64,000 bases of DNA from Thalassovita mangrovi (GTDB lineage Bacteria; Pseudomonadota; Alphaproteobacteria; Rhodobacterales; Rhodobacteraceae). Shown piece after piece: positions 46,108 to 56,468 of the stretch (within the stretch, counting starts at the first letter, position 1; each line of letters opens with the position of its first letter). The stretch is taken from positions 124,001-188,000 of the forward strand of contig NZ_WWEN01000004.1 in NCBI RefSeq assembly GCF_009857745.1, given 5' to 3'. The translations under genes were made by a program, and so were the position numbers. Under the pieces are notes generated by a model, which ran no database searches, was not told where the DNA came from, and saw nothing but the letters and a program-made list of their open reading frames with translations.

Positions 46108-48354
46108 ATGACTGAGGTTTCCATGGGGCCGGTCGCCCGGCTTTCACGCCTGGCGCACATCTTCTTTATGAACCGGAAGGAAAAGGCCTATCTGAAGGAA
46201 CTGGCCGCTTCGGGCATGTTCGACCCGGTCTATTACAAGGGTGCCTATCCCGGCATCAATCCGCTGTTTCGCCGTATGCCGATGCGCCACTATGTGATTT
46301 TCGGCGAAAAGCGCGGCTTCCGGCCCAACCCGGATTTTTCGCCCCATGCCTATCTGCGTTTCAACCCCGATGTGGCCAAGCTGAATGAGGCGCCGTTCCG
46401 CCACTACATCCGCGCCGGCCAGTTCGAGGACCGGATCACCAAGGACCTTCCGCCGAGTTTCAATTTGGAACAGATCGAAATGCCGGTGCTGCGTTTCGAT
46501 CCCGACCGCAAAATCGCCCGTTTCGCGGTTGTGGCGCATGTCTATTACCACGATCTGTGGCCGGAATTCGCCGAACGGCTGGCACGGCTGGAAGACGCCG
46601 ATCTTTACGTCACGCTGACCTATCGCGGCGAGGAAAGCGATGCGTTGGCCGATCAGATCCGGGCAGAATTTCCCGGCGCAGTGGTGGTGCCGACCCCCAA
46701 CCGCGGCCGCGATATCCTGCCCTTCCTGATGCTGGTCAATGCCGGCGCGCTGGACGGATACGAAGCCGTTTGTAAGATTCACACCAAGAAATCACCCCAT
46801 CGCGAGGATGGCGCGGAATGGCGCCGCCACCTGATCGGCGGTATCTTGCCCGATGAAGGGCTGGAACCACTGCTCGAACGGTTCGTCGCGGATGACAGGG
46901 CCGCCTTCTGGGTGGCCGACGGTCAGCATTACACCGGCACCGAATGGTGGGGGTCTAATTTCGAGGTGACCCGCGACCTGATGCGGCGGCTGGAGATCGA
47001 GATCGATCGCGACACCCTGTCTTTCCCGGCCGGGTCGATCTACTGGATCAAGCCGCTGATGGTGGGGCTGCTGAAGGGACTGTGCCTGAACGAACAGCAT
47101 TTCGAACCCGAACAGGCGCAGGTCGACGGCACCCTGGCCCATGCGCTGGAACGCGGGATGGGGTTCCTGGCGATGGAGGCGGATCAGGCGGTGCTGCAGA
47201 CCTCCGAGCTGAAAGCGGGCGGTGCCGGACCGAAAACGGGGCAGGGCGGCGCGCCGCTGCGGCCCGCTTTCACCAGCGCCTTTTACCTGCCGCAGTTCCA
47301 CCCGATCGCGGAAAACGATGCGTGGTGGGGCAAGGGCTTCACCGAATGGCGCGGCGTGACCACCGCGCGGCCGGCCTTCGACGGCCATACTCAGCCGCTG
47401 CTGCCCTCGGACCTGGGCTATTACGACCTGCGGGTGACCGAGGTGATGGGCCAGCAGGCAGACCTGGCGCGCGATGCCGGGATCGACGCGTTCTGCGTCT
47501 ACCACTACTGGTTCGACGGCCGCCGGGTGCTGGAACAGCCGCTCGACCGGTTGCTGACCCGGCCCGAGATCGATTTTCCGTTCTACCTGTGCTGGGCCAA
47601 TGAAAGCTGGCGGCGCAACTGGGACGGGCTGTCAGGCGAGGTGCTGCTGAACCAGAGCTATGCCGAAGGGTTCGAGGCCAAGCTGGTCGAGGACAGCCTG
47701 CCCTATATGCGCGATCCGCGCTATGTGCGCCCCGACGGCACCCGTCCGCGTTTCGTGATCTACCGCCCCGAAGACATGCCCGACCCGGCCGCCAGCGTCG
47801 CGCGGATGCGCCAGCACTGGCGCGATGCGGGGATCGAGGTGGAACTGGGTGCGGTCTGTTTCCACGTGTCGGGCGAAAACCCGGTCGCGGAAGACCTGTT
47901 CGATTTCTGGATCGAAATGCCGCCGCATGGCATGGTCACGCAGGACGATTACCTGTTCGGCGGTCCCGAGGGCGACAAGATGGGTCGCGACATCCGCGGC
48001 GGGTTCCGCGGGCTGGTCTACGATTACAACCGGGTGATCGCGAATTCGCAAAGCGAGGATTATGTCTCGCAACTGCCGCAGAACACCATCTGCGGCGTCA
48101 TGCCCAGCTGGGACAACAGTGCCCGGCGCGGGGTAAACGCCCACATGGCCTATGGCGCCAACCCGGCGCGTTTCGCGATCTGGCTGCGGCAGCTGGCCGA
48201 TACCCGGCTGGCCGGGTCCTACCGGCAGGAACTGTTCCTCAACGCCTGGAACGAATGGGCCGAAAAGGCCGTGCTGGAACCAAGCCTCACCTATGGCGAT
48301 CTCTATCTGCGGGTGCTGCGGGCGCAGATCGGCGCCGCGTCACCTCGAAACTAG
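46108..48354 (+). CDS. Two-part polysaccharide protein: RgpF-like plus WbsX-like
   Basis: About 748 residues. The N-terminal part has FDPVYYKGAYPGINPLFRRMPMRHYVIFGEKRGFRPNP (about 15-60), a repeat seen in sugar-transfer proteins. A rhamnan-synthesis RgpF-like domain follows (VVAHVYYHDLWPEFAERL, NRGRDILPFL, KIHTKKSPHREDG). From about residue 385 comes a GH99-like/WbsX domain (FYLPQFHPIAENDAWWGKGFTEWRGVTTARPAFDGHTQPLLPSDLGYYDLR, WANESWRRNWDG, FNAWNEWAE-type). Both parts occur in rhamnose-containing polysaccharide loci, which agrees with the rfb genes downstream. The ATG at 46108 follows ACGC, so the start is tentative. Confidence 0.8.
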   Translation: MTEVSMGPVARLSRLAHIFFMNRKEKAYLKELAASGMFDPVYYKGAYPGINPLFRRMPMRHYVIFGEKRGFRPNPDFSPHAYLRFNPDVAKLNEAPFRHYIRAGQFEDRITKDLPPSFNLEQIEMPVLRFDPDRKIARFAVVAHVYYHDLWPEFAERLARLEDADLYVTLTYRGEESDALADQIRAEFPGAVVVPTPNRGRDILPFLMLVNAGALDGYEAVCKIHTKKSPHREDGAEWRRHLIGGILPDEGLEPLLERFVADDRAAFWVADGQHYTGTEWWGSNFEVTRDLMRRLEIEIDRDTLSFPAGSIYWIKPLMVGLLKGLCLNEQHFEPEQAQVDGTLAHALERGMGFLAMEADQAVLQTSELKAGGAGPKTGQGGAPLRPAFTSAFYLPQFHPIAENDAWWGKGFTEWRGVTTARPAFDGHTQPLLPSDLGYYDLRVTEVMGQQADLARDAGIDAFCVYHYWFDGRRVLEQPLDRLLTRPEIDFPFYLCWANESWRRNWDGLSGEVLLNQSYAEGFEAKLVEDSLPYMRDPRYVRPDGTRPRFVIYRPEDMPDPAASVARMRQHWRDAGIEVELGAVCFHVSGENPVAEDLFDFWIEMPPHGMVTQDDYLFGGPEGDKMGRDIRGGFRGLVYDYNRVIANSQSEDYVSQLPQNTICGVMPSWDNSARRGVNAHMAYGANPARFAIWLRQLADTRLAGSYRQELFLNAWNEWAEKAVLEPSLTYGDLYLRVLRAQIGAASPRN

Positions 48355-48366
48355 AAAGCTCCGCCC

Positions 48367-49368
48367 GTGTCCAAAGTCGTTCTGCATATCGGCACCCATA
48401 AGACCGCCACCACCACGATCCAGGATACGTTCTGGGCCAATTCGGCGCTGTTGGAAGAGCACGGTATCGTCTATCCCCGGCTCAGCTATCTGCTGCGGCG
48501 CAACCCGATCACCGGGCATCACGGACTGGTGCTGGAATGGGGCGCCATGCCGAAGGCCTATCATCTGCGCAGCGGGACGATCGGCACGCTGGAAAAGCTG
48601 GCCAAGAAATACGCCGGCAGCGATAAGACCCTGCTGCTAAGCAGTGAAGAATTTTCCCGCGCGCCCTCGCTGGCGGCGATGGGCCGGATCCGTGACGCGC
48701 TGTCGGCCTTCGACGAGGTCGAGGTGGTCTGCGTGTTGCGCACCCAGTGGCAATTTCTGCAATCGATCTATCTGCAGGTGTCGCGCCGCCGCTCTGCGCC
48801 GCCGCCGCCGAAACTGGTCCAGCCGGTGATCAAAAGCGGCAAGCACGAAAACCTCTGGGTGGATTACAACGGGTTGCTGGATCAGCTGGAAGAAGTCTTC
48901 GCGCCCGGCGAAATCAGTTTTCTGGATTTCAACGACAGCGTGGCGCAGCAGGGCGGCATCCTTGGCACGATGCTGCGGCATCTCGGCTGCGATCTCGACG
49001 CCGGGGCCTTGGCGCCGGTGAAGGGCGGCGCGTCGAACGTGTCGCCGATGTCGCTGGCGCAATGGTCGGCGACGGCGTTGGCCGCACCGAAAACCGCGCC
49101 GGATTGGCTGGTGGCCAAGACCACCGAATTGCTGAAGGCCGAATTCAGCGAGAACGTGAAACCCTGCCTGTTCTCCCGCCACGAATTCAAGTTGTTGAAG
49201 GACCATTTCGACGCCCGGAATGCGGAACTGGCGACGCGCCGCGCCGCGGTGCAGCCCGGGTTCGCCATCAGCCCCGCCGATGATTCCGGGCTGACCTTGT
49301 TCCGCGATGATATCGACGCCAAATTCTGGCTGAAAATGGCCCGGCTGCTGGTCGCCGCGCAGCTGTAA
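48367..49368 (+). CDS. Sulfotransferase-like protein
   Basis: A 333-residue protein. The N-terminal VVLHIGTHKTATTTIQDTFWANSALLEEHGI matches the 5'-phosphosulfate loop of PAPS-dependent sulfotransferases, and EVVCVLRTQWQFLQSIYLQ fits the 3'-phosphate site. Start codon GTG at 48367, 13 bases after the previous stop. It may sulfate the polysaccharide; some relatives act on other acceptors. Confidence 0.68.
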   Translation: MSKVVLHIGTHKTATTTIQDTFWANSALLEEHGIVYPRLSYLLRRNPITGHHGLVLEWGAMPKAYHLRSGTIGTLEKLAKKYAGSDKTLLLSSEEFSRAPSLAAMGRIRDALSAFDEVEVVCVLRTQWQFLQSIYLQVSRRRSAPPPPKLVQPVIKSGKHENLWVDYNGLLDQLEEVFAPGEISFLDFNDSVAQQGGILGTMLRHLGCDLDAGALAPVKGGASNVSPMSLAQWSATALAAPKTAPDWLVAKTTELLKAEFSENVKPCLFSRHEFKLLKDHFDARNAELATRRAAVQPGFAISPADDSGLTLFRDDIDAKFWLKMARLLVAAQL

Positions 49369-49533
49369 CGCAAGCATCGGGCGGCAATCCCACCCGACCG
49401 GATTTGGCGGCTTGCCGCCGGGGGAGCCGCGCGCGGCCCCCGGGTGCGGGGAAATTGCGGATGACATTCGGACGGGGGCTTGTTAAGCCAACGCCGTGAA
49501 TTTGAAGCTTCGAGTTGAAGAGCGAGACAGGCC

Positions 49534-50103
49534 TTGCAGATTGAAAAGACCGCCCTGGAAGGCGTGCTGATCCTGACCCCCGCGCGCCATGGCGACCATC
49601 GCGGATTCTTTTCGGAAAGCTGGAACAAGAAACGGCTGGAAGAGGCCGGGCTGGACATGCCCGAATTCGTGCAGGACAACCATTCGCTGTCGCGCGACGT
49701 GGGCACGGTACGGGGCCTGCATTTCCAATCGCCGCCGCATGCCCAGGGCAAGCTTGTGCGCTGCGGCCGCGGCCGGCTGTTCGACGTCGCCGTCGATATC
49801 CGCAAGGGCAGCCCGTCCTATGGCAAGTGGGTGGGCGAGGAGCTGAGCTTCGAGAACGGCCGCCAGCTTTGGATTCCGGGCGGGTTCCTGCACGGGTTCA
49901 TGACGCTCGAACCCGATACCGAGATCGTCTACAAATGCACCGATTATTACGCGCCCGACTGCGACGGCGCGGTCCGCTGGGACAGCTGCGGCATCGACTG
50001 GCCGCTGGAGGGCATCAGCCCGATCCTGTCGGGAAAGGACGAAAAGGCCCCGGCGCTGGCCGATTTCGACAGCCCCTTCAGCTTTGAAGGAGAAGCGGCA
50101 TGA
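49534..50103 (+). CDS. rfbC: dTDP-4-dehydrorhamnose 3,5-epimerase
   Basis: Third step of dTDP-L-rhamnose synthesis; cupin fold of 189 residues. It shows [77 protein letters not shown] and [38 protein letters not shown], with the catalytic His and Tyr in place. TTG start at 49534; no ATG upstream in frame. The hairpin CCGGGGG...CCCCCGG at about 49420-49444 lies in the gap before it. Coupled to rfbB by ATGA. Confidence 0.94.
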   Translation: MQIEKTALEGVLILTPARHGDHRGFFSESWNKKRLEEAGLDMPEFVQDNHSLSRDVGTVRGLHFQSPPHAQGKLVRCGRGRLFDVAVDIRKGSPSYGKWVGEELSFENGRQLWIPGGFLHGFMTLEPDTEIVYKCTDYYAPDCDGAVRWDSCGIDWPLEGISPILSGKDEKAPALADFDSPFSFEGEAA

Positions 50104-51149
50104 AACTGTTGGTGACCGGCGGTGCGGGGTTCATCGGATCGGCCGTGGTGCGCCAGGCCGTGGGGCAGGGGCACGAGGTGATCAACCTCGACGCGCTGAC
50201 CTATGCCGCCTGCCTCGAGAACGTGGCGCCGGTGGCGGATAGCCCGCTTTACGCCTTCGAGAAGGTCGATATCCGCGATGCCGCCGCCGTCGAGGCATGT
50301 TTCGCGAAACACGAACCCCACGCGGTGCTGCACCTGGCCGCGGAATCCCATGTCGATCGCTCGATCGACGGGCCGGGCGTGTTTATCGAAACCAACGTGA
50401 TGGGAACCTATAACCTGCTGCAATCGGCCCGCGCCCTGTGGGAACGCAAGGGTAAGTCGGGGGATTTCCGTTTCCACCACGTGTCCACCGACGAAGTGTT
50501 CGGGTCACTGCCCGCCGATCCGTCGGTCAAGTTCACCGAAGACACGCCTTACGACCCGCGCAGCCCCTATTCGGCGTCGAAAGCCTCCTCCGACCACCTG
50601 GTGCGCGCCTGGCACGAAACCTACGGGCTACCGGTGCTGCTGACCAATTGCTCCAACAATTACGGTCCCTATCACTTCCCCGAAAAGCTGATCCCGGTGA
50701 TCATCCTCAACGCGCTGGCGGGTAAGGCGTTGCCGATCTATGGCGACGGGTCGAACGTGCGCGACTGGCTCTATGTCGAAGATCACGCAGACGCGCTGCT
50801 GACCGTGCTGGCCAAGGGGCAGGTGGGCCGCAGCTACAATATCGGAGGCGAGAACGAGCGCTCCAACCTCGAACTGGTGCAGACGCTTTGCGCCATACTC
50901 GACGATCTGCGCCCGCGCGGCGATGGCAAGGCTTACGCCGATCAGATCACCTTCGTCACCGACCGTCCGGGCCATGACGCGCGTTACGCGATCGACCCCA
51001 GCCGCATCCGTACCGAACTGGCCTGGCGGCCCTCCGTAACGGTGGAGCAGGGGCTGAAAAAGACTGTTCAGTGGTATCTCGACAACGAGGGCTGGTGGCG
51101 CGCGCTGCAAGACCGCGATGGCGTCGGCCAACGGCTGGGGACCGGATGA
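50100..51149 (+). CDS. rfbB: dTDP-glucose 4,6-dehydratase
   Basis: Extended SDR enzyme forming dTDP-4-keto-6-deoxyglucose. The NAD loop [39 protein letters not shown], the active-site [15 protein letters not shown] (YxxxK) and [21 protein letters not shown] are all present. 349 residues. Second gene of rfbCBDA. Confidence 0.96.
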   Translation: MKLLVTGGAGFIGSAVVRQAVGQGHEVINLDALTYAACLENVAPVADSPLYAFEKVDIRDAAAVEACFAKHEPHAVLHLAAESHVDRSIDGPGVFIETNVMGTYNLLQSARALWERKGKSGDFRFHHVSTDEVFGSLPADPSVKFTEDTPYDPRSPYSASKASSDHLVRAWHETYGLPVLLTNCSNNYGPYHFPEKLIPVIILNALAGKALPIYGDGSNVRDWLYVEDHADALLTVLAKGQVGRSYNIGGENERSNLELVQTLCAILDDLRPRGDGKAYADQITFVTDRPGHDARYAIDPSRIRTELAWRPSVTVEQGLKKTVQWYLDNEGWWRALQDRDGVGQRLGTG

Positions 51150-52003
51150 TGAAGGTGCTCGTTTTCGGTAAGACCGGCCAGGTCGCCCTGGAATTGCAGC
51201 GGTTGGGCGATGTTATCGCGCTTGGCCGCGACGCCGCCGATCTGTCCGACCCCGAAGCCTGCGCCGCGATCATCCGTGACAGCGAGGCGCAGGCGGTGAT
51301 CAACGCCGCCGCCTACACCGCGGTGGACAAGGCCGAGGAAGACGAGGCATTGGCAACCGTGGTCAATGGCGATGCCCCCACCGCGATGGCGCGGGCCTGC
51401 GCCGAAAAGGGTATCCCCTTCGTCCATATCTCCACCGATTACGTGTTCGACGGTTCGGGCGAGGCGCCGTGGCAACCGGGCGATCCGGTAGCGCCGCTCA
51501 ATGCCTATGGCCGTTCCAAGCTGAAGGGCGAAGAAGGCGTGCGAGATGCGGGCGGGGCTCACGCGGTGCTGCGCACCTCCTGGGTGGTGTCGTCCCATGG
51601 CAATAACTTCGTGAAAACCATGCTGCGGCTCGGCGCCGAGCGCGACCGGCTGACCATCGTGGCCGATCAGGTGGGCGGGCCGACCTGCGCCGCCGATATC
51701 GCCCGCGCCTGCCTGGACATCGCGCACCAACTGGCGGCCGATGCGGGCAAGTCGGGCGTCTATCATTTCTCCGGCGGCCCCGATGTCAGCTGGGCGAATT
51801 TCGCGCGTGAAATCTTCGCCCAGGCCGGGCTGGCCCCCGAAGTGGTCGACATTCCCGGTTCCGATTACCCGACCCCGGCGCAAAGGCCCGGCAATTCGCG
51901 CATGGATAACACCGCCACCGAAGCCGCTTTCGGCATTGCCCGCCCCGATTGGCGGCAGGGCCTGCGCGACATCCTGGCCGAGTTGAACAAAAGCCCCGCC
52001 TGA
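51146..52003 (+). CDS. rfbD: dTDP-4-dehydrorhamnose reductase
   Basis: NADPH-dependent last step to dTDP-L-rhamnose. [15 protein letters not shown] (nucleotide loop), [34 protein letters not shown], the active-site [14 protein letters not shown] and [23 protein letters not shown]. Start ATG at 51146 overlaps the rfbB stop (ATGATGA); a second ATG follows at 51149. Confidence 0.95.
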   Translation: MMKVLVFGKTGQVALELQRLGDVIALGRDAADLSDPEACAAIIRDSEAQAVINAAAYTAVDKAEEDEALATVVNGDAPTAMARACAEKGIPFVHISTDYVFDGSGEAPWQPGDPVAPLNAYGRSKLKGEEGVRDAGGAHAVLRTSWVVSSHGNNFVKTMLRLGAERDRLTIVADQVGGPTCAADIARACLDIAHQLAADAGKSGVYHFSGGPDVSWANFAREIFAQAGLAPEVVDIPGSDYPTPAQRPGNSRMDNTATEAAFGIARPDWRQGLRDILAELNKSPA

Positions 52004-52032
52004 GCGATAGAAAAGAGACGAAGGACAGTCCC

Positions 52033-52908
52033 ATGACCCAACGCAAAGGCATCATTCTGGCAGGCGGTTCCGGCACCCGGCTCTACCCGATCACCATCGG
52101 CGTGTCGAAGCAGCTGTTGCCGGTCTATGACAAGCCGATGATTTATTACCCGATTTCGACGCTGATGCTGGCGGGCATCCGCGATATCGCGGTGATCACC
52201 ACACCGCAGGATCAGGACCAGTTCAAGCGCACCCTGGGCGACGGCAGCCAATGGGGCCTGTCGCTGTCCTATATCGTGCAGGACAGCCCCGACGGGCTGG
52301 CCCAAGCCTATATCCTGGCCGAGGATTTCCTTGACGGCGCGCCCTCGGCGATGGTGCTGGGCGACAATATCTTCTTCGGTCACGGTCTGTCCGAACTTCT
52401 GCGCGAAGCGGATGCACAGGGTGAGGGCGGCACCGTCTTCGGCTATCACGTGCACGATCCCGAACGCTATGGCGTGGTCGATTTTGCCGATGACGGTACC
52501 GCGCGCGCGATCATCGAAAAGCCCGAAGTGGCGCCGTCGCCCTATGCCGTCACCGGGTTGTATTTCCTCGACGGCACCGCGCCGGAGCGGGCGAAACAGG
52601 TCAAGCCCTCGGCGCGCGGCGAGTTGGAAATCACCACCCTGCTGGAAATGTACCTGGAAGAGGGCGCGCTGACGGTGAAGCGGATGGGGCGGGGCTATGC
52701 CTGGCTTGATACCGGCACCCACGGGTCGCTGCTGGACGCGGGCAATTTCGTGCGTACGCTGGAAAAGCGGCAGGGGTTGCAGACCGGCAGCCCGGACGAA
52801 ATCGCCTATGACCAGGGCTGGATCGATGACGCGCAACTGACCGAACGGGCGGCGAAATTCTGCAAGAACGGTTATGGTGATTATCTGCTCGGGCTGCTGA
52901 AGGAATAA
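52033..52908 (+). CDS. rfbA: Glucose-1-phosphate thymidylyltransferase
   Basis: First step of the dTDP-rhamnose pathway. [47 protein letters not shown] is diagnostic, as are [12 protein letters not shown] and [16 protein letters not shown]. 291 residues. The ATG at 52033 follows AAGGA; a longer frame from 51949 overlaps rfbD and is rejected. The gene order C-B-D-A places all four rhamnose enzymes together. Confidence 0.96.
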   Translation: MTQRKGIILAGGSGTRLYPITIGVSKQLLPVYDKPMIYYPISTLMLAGIRDIAVITTPQDQDQFKRTLGDGSQWGLSLSYIVQDSPDGLAQAYILAEDFLDGAPSAMVLGDNIFFGHGLSELLREADAQGEGGTVFGYHVHDPERYGVVDFADDGTARAIIEKPEVAPSPYAVTGLYFLDGTAPERAKQVKPSARGELEITTLLEMYLEEGALTVKRMGRGYAWLDTGTHGSLLDAGNFVRTLEKRQGLQTGSPDEIAYDQGWIDDAQLTERAAKFCKNGYGDYLLGLLKE

Positions 52909-52964
52909 GCCGCGCAGGGTGCTTCGCGGTTGAACGGCGACGGGTCTTGTGACATTGCAAAGCC

Positions 52965-53933
52965 ATGAGCACTGATCTTACCTCCGAAGGCGCGGTCGTT
53001 GCGGCGGCGCGCAAGGTTCTGGCCACCGAAGCGCAGGCGCTGCAGCTTCTGTCCGACCATCTACCCGCCGATTTCGAAGCCGCGGTGCGGCTGATCCTGT
53101 CCGCGCGCGGCCGGGTCATCGTGTCGGGCATCGGCAAATCGGGTCATATCGGCAACAAGATCGCGGCGACCTTCGCCTCGACCGGCACACCCAGCTTCTT
53201 CGTGCATGCCTCCGAGGCCAGCCACGGCGATCTGGGCATGATCACCGAGGCCGATATCGTCCTGCTGATTTCCAATTCCGGCGAGACCCAGGAACTGGGC
53301 GACGTGCTGGCCCATTCCAAGCGCTTCTCGATCCCGCTGATCGCGATTTCCTCGCGCCTTGACAGCACGCTGATGAAGGCGGCCGATTGCAAGCTTCTGC
53401 TGCCGCCCGCGCCCGAAGCCTGCCCGATGGGGCTGGCGCCGACCACGTCGACCACGCTGACGCTGGCACTGGGCGACGCGCTGGCCGTGGCGCTGATGGA
53501 GGAACGCGAGTTCAAGGCGGAACATTTCCGCACCTTCCATCCCGGCGGCAAGCTGGGCGCGCAGCTGTCCACCGTGACGCAGCTGATGCATGGCAAGGAC
53601 GCGCTGCCGCTGGTCGATATCAACACCCCGATGGACGAGGTGCTGATCGAAATGACCTCAAAAGGTTTCGGCACCGCGGGCGTGCTGCAGGACGGGCGCC
53701 TGGTCGGCATCGTGTCGGACGGTGATTTGCGCCGCAACATGGCCAAGCTGATGCAAAGCACCGCGGGCGAAGTCGCCACCATGAACCCGGTGACCGTACC
53801 GCCCGACATGCTGGCCGCCGAGGCGCTGGCGCTGATGAATACCCGCAAGATCACCACGCTGTTCGTGGTCGCAGAGGGCGCGCCGATCGGCATCCTGCAC
53901 CTGCACGACCTGCTGCGCGCCGGCGTCGCCTGA
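52965..53933 (+). CDS. kdsD: Arabinose-5-phosphate isomerase (KpsF/KdsD)
   Basis: Converts ribulose 5-phosphate to arabinose 5-phosphate for KDO. SIS domain with RVIVSGIGKSGHIGNKIAATFASTGTPSFFVHASEASHGDLGMI and LLISNSGETQEL; then two CBS repeats (LMHGKDALPLVDINTPMDEVLIEMTSKGFG, VATMNPVTVPPDMLAAEALALMNTRKIT). 322 residues, standard. Opens the kdsD-kdsB-kdsA trio, often part of group 2 capsule loci. Confidence 0.95.
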   Translation: MSTDLTSEGAVVAAARKVLATEAQALQLLSDHLPADFEAAVRLILSARGRVIVSGIGKSGHIGNKIAATFASTGTPSFFVHASEASHGDLGMITEADIVLLISNSGETQELGDVLAHSKRFSIPLIAISSRLDSTLMKAADCKLLLPPAPEACPMGLAPTTSTTLTLALGDALAVALMEEREFKAEHFRTFHPGGKLGAQLSTVTQLMHGKDALPLVDINTPMDEVLIEMTSKGFGTAGVLQDGRLVGIVSDGDLRRNMAKLMQSTAGEVATMNPVTVPPDMLAAEALALMNTRKITTLFVVAEGAPIGILHLHDLLRAGVA

Positions 53934-53942
53934 GGAGAGAGC

Positions 53943-54731
53943 ATGAAAACCGTCATCCTGATCCCGGCCCGCTATGCCTCGACCCGCTACCCGGGCAAGC
54001 CGCTGGCCGAATTGACCCTGCCGTCGGGCGAAAAGAAATCGCTGATCCGGCTGAGCTGGGAAGCGGCGAACCGGGTCAGGGGCGTGGACGAGGTGCATGT
54101 GGTCACCGATGACGACCGCATCCGCGACCATGCGCAGGCGTTCGGTGCGTCGGTCATCATGACCAGCCCCGAGGCCGAAAACGGCACCGCCCGCTGTGCC
54201 GAGGCGTTGGACAAGGGCCATGTGGAGGCCGACCTGGTCGTCAACCTGCAGGGCGACGCGCCGCTGACCCCGGAATGGTTCGTCGAGGACCTGATCGAGG
54301 CAATGAAACAGGACCCCGAGGCGCAGGTCGCCACCCCGGTGCTGCAATGCGATGCGCTGACCTATGGCCATTTCACCGAGGACCGCAAGGAAGGCCGCGT
54401 CGGCGGCACCACGGCGGTGTTCGACGCCAAAGGCCACGCGCTCTATTTCTCCAAGGAAGTGCTGCCCTATATCGACCCGGGCAAGCTGCCCGACCCGATC
54501 CCGGTCTATCATCATGTCGGCGTCTATGCCTATCGCCCCGCGGCCCTGCGCGCCTATACCTCCTGGCCGGTCAGCCAGTTGGAGGTGCTCGAAGGGCTGG
54601 AACAGCTGCGCTTCCTGGTCAACGACACCACCGTGCGCTGCGTTGTCGTCGAAGGCCGTGGCCGGGTGTTCTGGGAACTCAACAACCCCGAAGACGTCGA
54701 CCGTATCAACTCCGTGCTGAAGGATCTCTGA
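53943..54731 (+). CDS. kdsB: CMP-KDO synthetase
   Basis: Activates KDO as CMP-KDO. ILIPARYASTRYPGKPLAELT, VHVVTDDDRIRDHA, NGTARCAEAL, VNLQGDAPLTPEWFVEDL and YHHVGVYAYRPAAL mark the family. 262 residues. KDO is required both for lipopolysaccharide and for the poly-KDO linker of KpsMTE-exported capsules; the neighbourhood favours the latter. Confidence 0.95.
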   Translation: MKTVILIPARYASTRYPGKPLAELTLPSGEKKSLIRLSWEAANRVRGVDEVHVVTDDDRIRDHAQAFGASVIMTSPEAENGTARCAEALDKGHVEADLVVNLQGDAPLTPEWFVEDLIEAMKQDPEAQVATPVLQCDALTYGHFTEDRKEGRVGGTTAVFDAKGHALYFSKEVLPYIDPGKLPDPIPVYHHVGVYAYRPAALRAYTSWPVSQLEVLEGLEQLRFLVNDTTVRCVVVEGRGRVFWELNNPEDVDRINSVLKDL

Positions 54732-54734
54732 GCT

Positions 54735-55571
54735 ATGGACGTGACCCAGACCAAGACCGTGACCGTCGGCGATATCGCCATTGGCGGGGCCAACCCCTTT
54801 GCCCTGATCACCGGGCCGTGCCAGCTGGAAAGCCTCGATCATGCCCGCATGATGGCCGAAAAGATCGCCGAGGCCTGCGCGCCCACCGGCACCAAGTTCA
54901 TCTTCAAGGCGAGCTACGACAAGGCCAACCGGTCTTCCATCAGCACCCAACGCGGGCTGGGGATGGAAAAGGGGCTGGAAATCCTCGGGCAGATCAAGGC
55001 GGAATTCGGCGTTCCGGTTCTGACCGACGTGCATGACGCGGGCCAATGCGCCCCTGCGGCCGAGGTCTGCGACGTGCTGCAAATCCCCGCATTCCTGTGC
55101 CGTCAGACCGACCTGTTGATCGCCGCCGGGGAAACCGGGGCCGCGATCAACGTCAAGAAGGGGCAGTTCCTGGCGCCCTGGGACATGGGCAACGTCGCCG
55201 AAAAGATCGCCTCGACCGGCAACGACCGGATCATGCTCTGCGATCGCGGCACGTCGTTCGGCTACAACACGCTGATCAGCGATTTCCGCGGGCTGCCGAT
55301 CATGGCCGCGACCGGATATCCCACCGTGTTCGATGCCACCCATTCGGTGCAGCAGCCTGGCGGGCAGGGCACCACCTCGGGCGGGCAGCGCGAATTCGCG
55401 CCTGTCCTGGCGCGCGCGGCCTGCGCGGTGGGCGTGTCGGCGCTGTTCATCGAAACCCACCAGGACCCGGATAACGCCCCCAGCGACGGCCCCAACATGA
55501 TCCCGGTCGATCAGATGGGCGCGCTGATCGCGAACCTGCGCGGTTTCGACGCGCTGGCGAAGGGGCTGTAA
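54735..55571 (+). CDS. kdsA: KDO-8-phosphate synthase
   Basis: Condenses PEP with arabinose 5-phosphate. [99 protein letters not shown] and the [11 protein letters not shown] region are typical. The C in QIPAFLCRQ is consistent with a normal KdsA. 278 residues. Three bases separate it from kdsB. Confidence 0.96.
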   Translation: MDVTQTKTVTVGDIAIGGANPFALITGPCQLESLDHARMMAEKIAEACAPTGTKFIFKASYDKANRSSISTQRGLGMEKGLEILGQIKAEFGVPVLTDVHDAGQCAPAAEVCDVLQIPAFLCRQTDLLIAAGETGAAINVKKGQFLAPWDMGNVAEKIASTGNDRIMLCDRGTSFGYNTLISDFRGLPIMAATGYPTVFDATHSVQQPGGQGTTSGGQREFAPVLARAACAVGVSALFIETHQDPDNAPSDGPNMIPVDQMGALIANLRGFDALAKGL

Positions 55572-55697
55572 GGGGCGATGCATTGACGCGCAAACCTGTC
55601 CTTGGCGCTGGAATATCGGCCGGATAGCGGCTGTTTTTCTTGACAGGATGACCCAAGCCACGCCGTGTTGTGACCGGCGAAATTGTTTTGAGGGAAC

Positions 55698-56468
55698 ATG
55701 AAGAAGAACGCAGTATTCCATGATCTGGCAGGAAAATCCGTCTTCGTGACCGGCGGCGGCGCGGGTATCGGCGCAGCCCTGACCGAAGGGTTCCTGGCGC
55801 AGGGGGCCAAGGTGGCTTTCGTGCAGCGTTCGGACGCGTCCGATTTCGTCGCCCGGATGGCCGACACCTATGGCGCGGCGCCTCTGTTCCTGCTCTGCGA
55901 CATCACCGATATCGAAGCCCTGCAGGCCTGCCTGTCTCAGGCGGCCGAGGCGCATGGCGATATCGCGGTTCTGGTCAATAACGCGGCCAACGATACCCGC
56001 CACACGCTGGCCGACACCACGGTCGAGGACTGGGATCGCGGCATGGCGGTCAACCTGCGGCCGCATTTCTTCACCGCGCAGGCCGCGGCAGACGGGATGC
56101 GCAGGCTGGGCGGCGGGTCGATCATCAATTTCTCCTCGATTTCCTACATGATGGGCAATAGCGGCTATCCCGGCTACATGGCGTCCAAGGCCGGGATCAC
56201 CGGACTGACCCGGGCGCTGGCGCGGGAGCTGGGGCCGGACAATATCCGGGTCAACGCGCTGATGCCGGGCTGGGTGCTGACCGAGCGGCAAATGGAACTC
56301 TGGGCTACACCCGAGGACCTGCAGGCGCATCTGGGGCGGCAATGCCTGAAAAGCCACCTGGAACCCGAAGACATCGTTGACGCGACCCTGTTCCTGGCCT
56401 CGGAGTCCAGCAAGATGATGACCGGGCAGGCGATGGTCGTGGATGGCGGCGTGGTGGTGACCGGATGA
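55698..56468 (+). CDS. SDR sugar dehydrogenase, XylB-like
   Basis: Short-chain dehydrogenase of 256 residues with the NAD loop VFVTGGGAGIGAALTEGF, VNNAAND, INFSSISYMMG and the catalytic YxxxK (YMASKAG). The segment QCLKSHLEPEDIVDATLFLASESSKMMTGQ is close to Caulobacter xylose dehydrogenase XylB. It overlaps an SMP-30 lactonase gene by ATGA, as in Weimberg-type sugar oxidation. A catabolic pair inside a capsule locus is unexpected. A role in making a sugar acid for the polymer is possible, but this is inference. Confidence 0.8.
   Translation: MKKNAVFHDLAGKSVFVTGGGAGIGAALTEGFLAQGAKVAFVQRSDASDFVARMADTYGAAPLFLLCDITDIEALQACLSQAAEAHGDIAVLVNNAANDTRHTLADTTVEDWDRGMAVNLRPHFFTAQAAADGMRRLGGGSIINFSSISYMMGNSGYPGYMASKAGITGLTRALARELGPDNIRVNALMPGWVLTERQMELWATPEDLQAHLGRQCLKSHLEPEDIVDATLFLASESSKMMTGQAMVVDGGVVVTG

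Noticed and set aside
53658-56357. 899-codon frame, minus strand, the longest in the window
   Set aside because: It runs antisense through kdsD, kdsB, kdsA and the SDR gene; its His/Arg/Gly-rich residues are typical of a shadow in GC-rich DNA.
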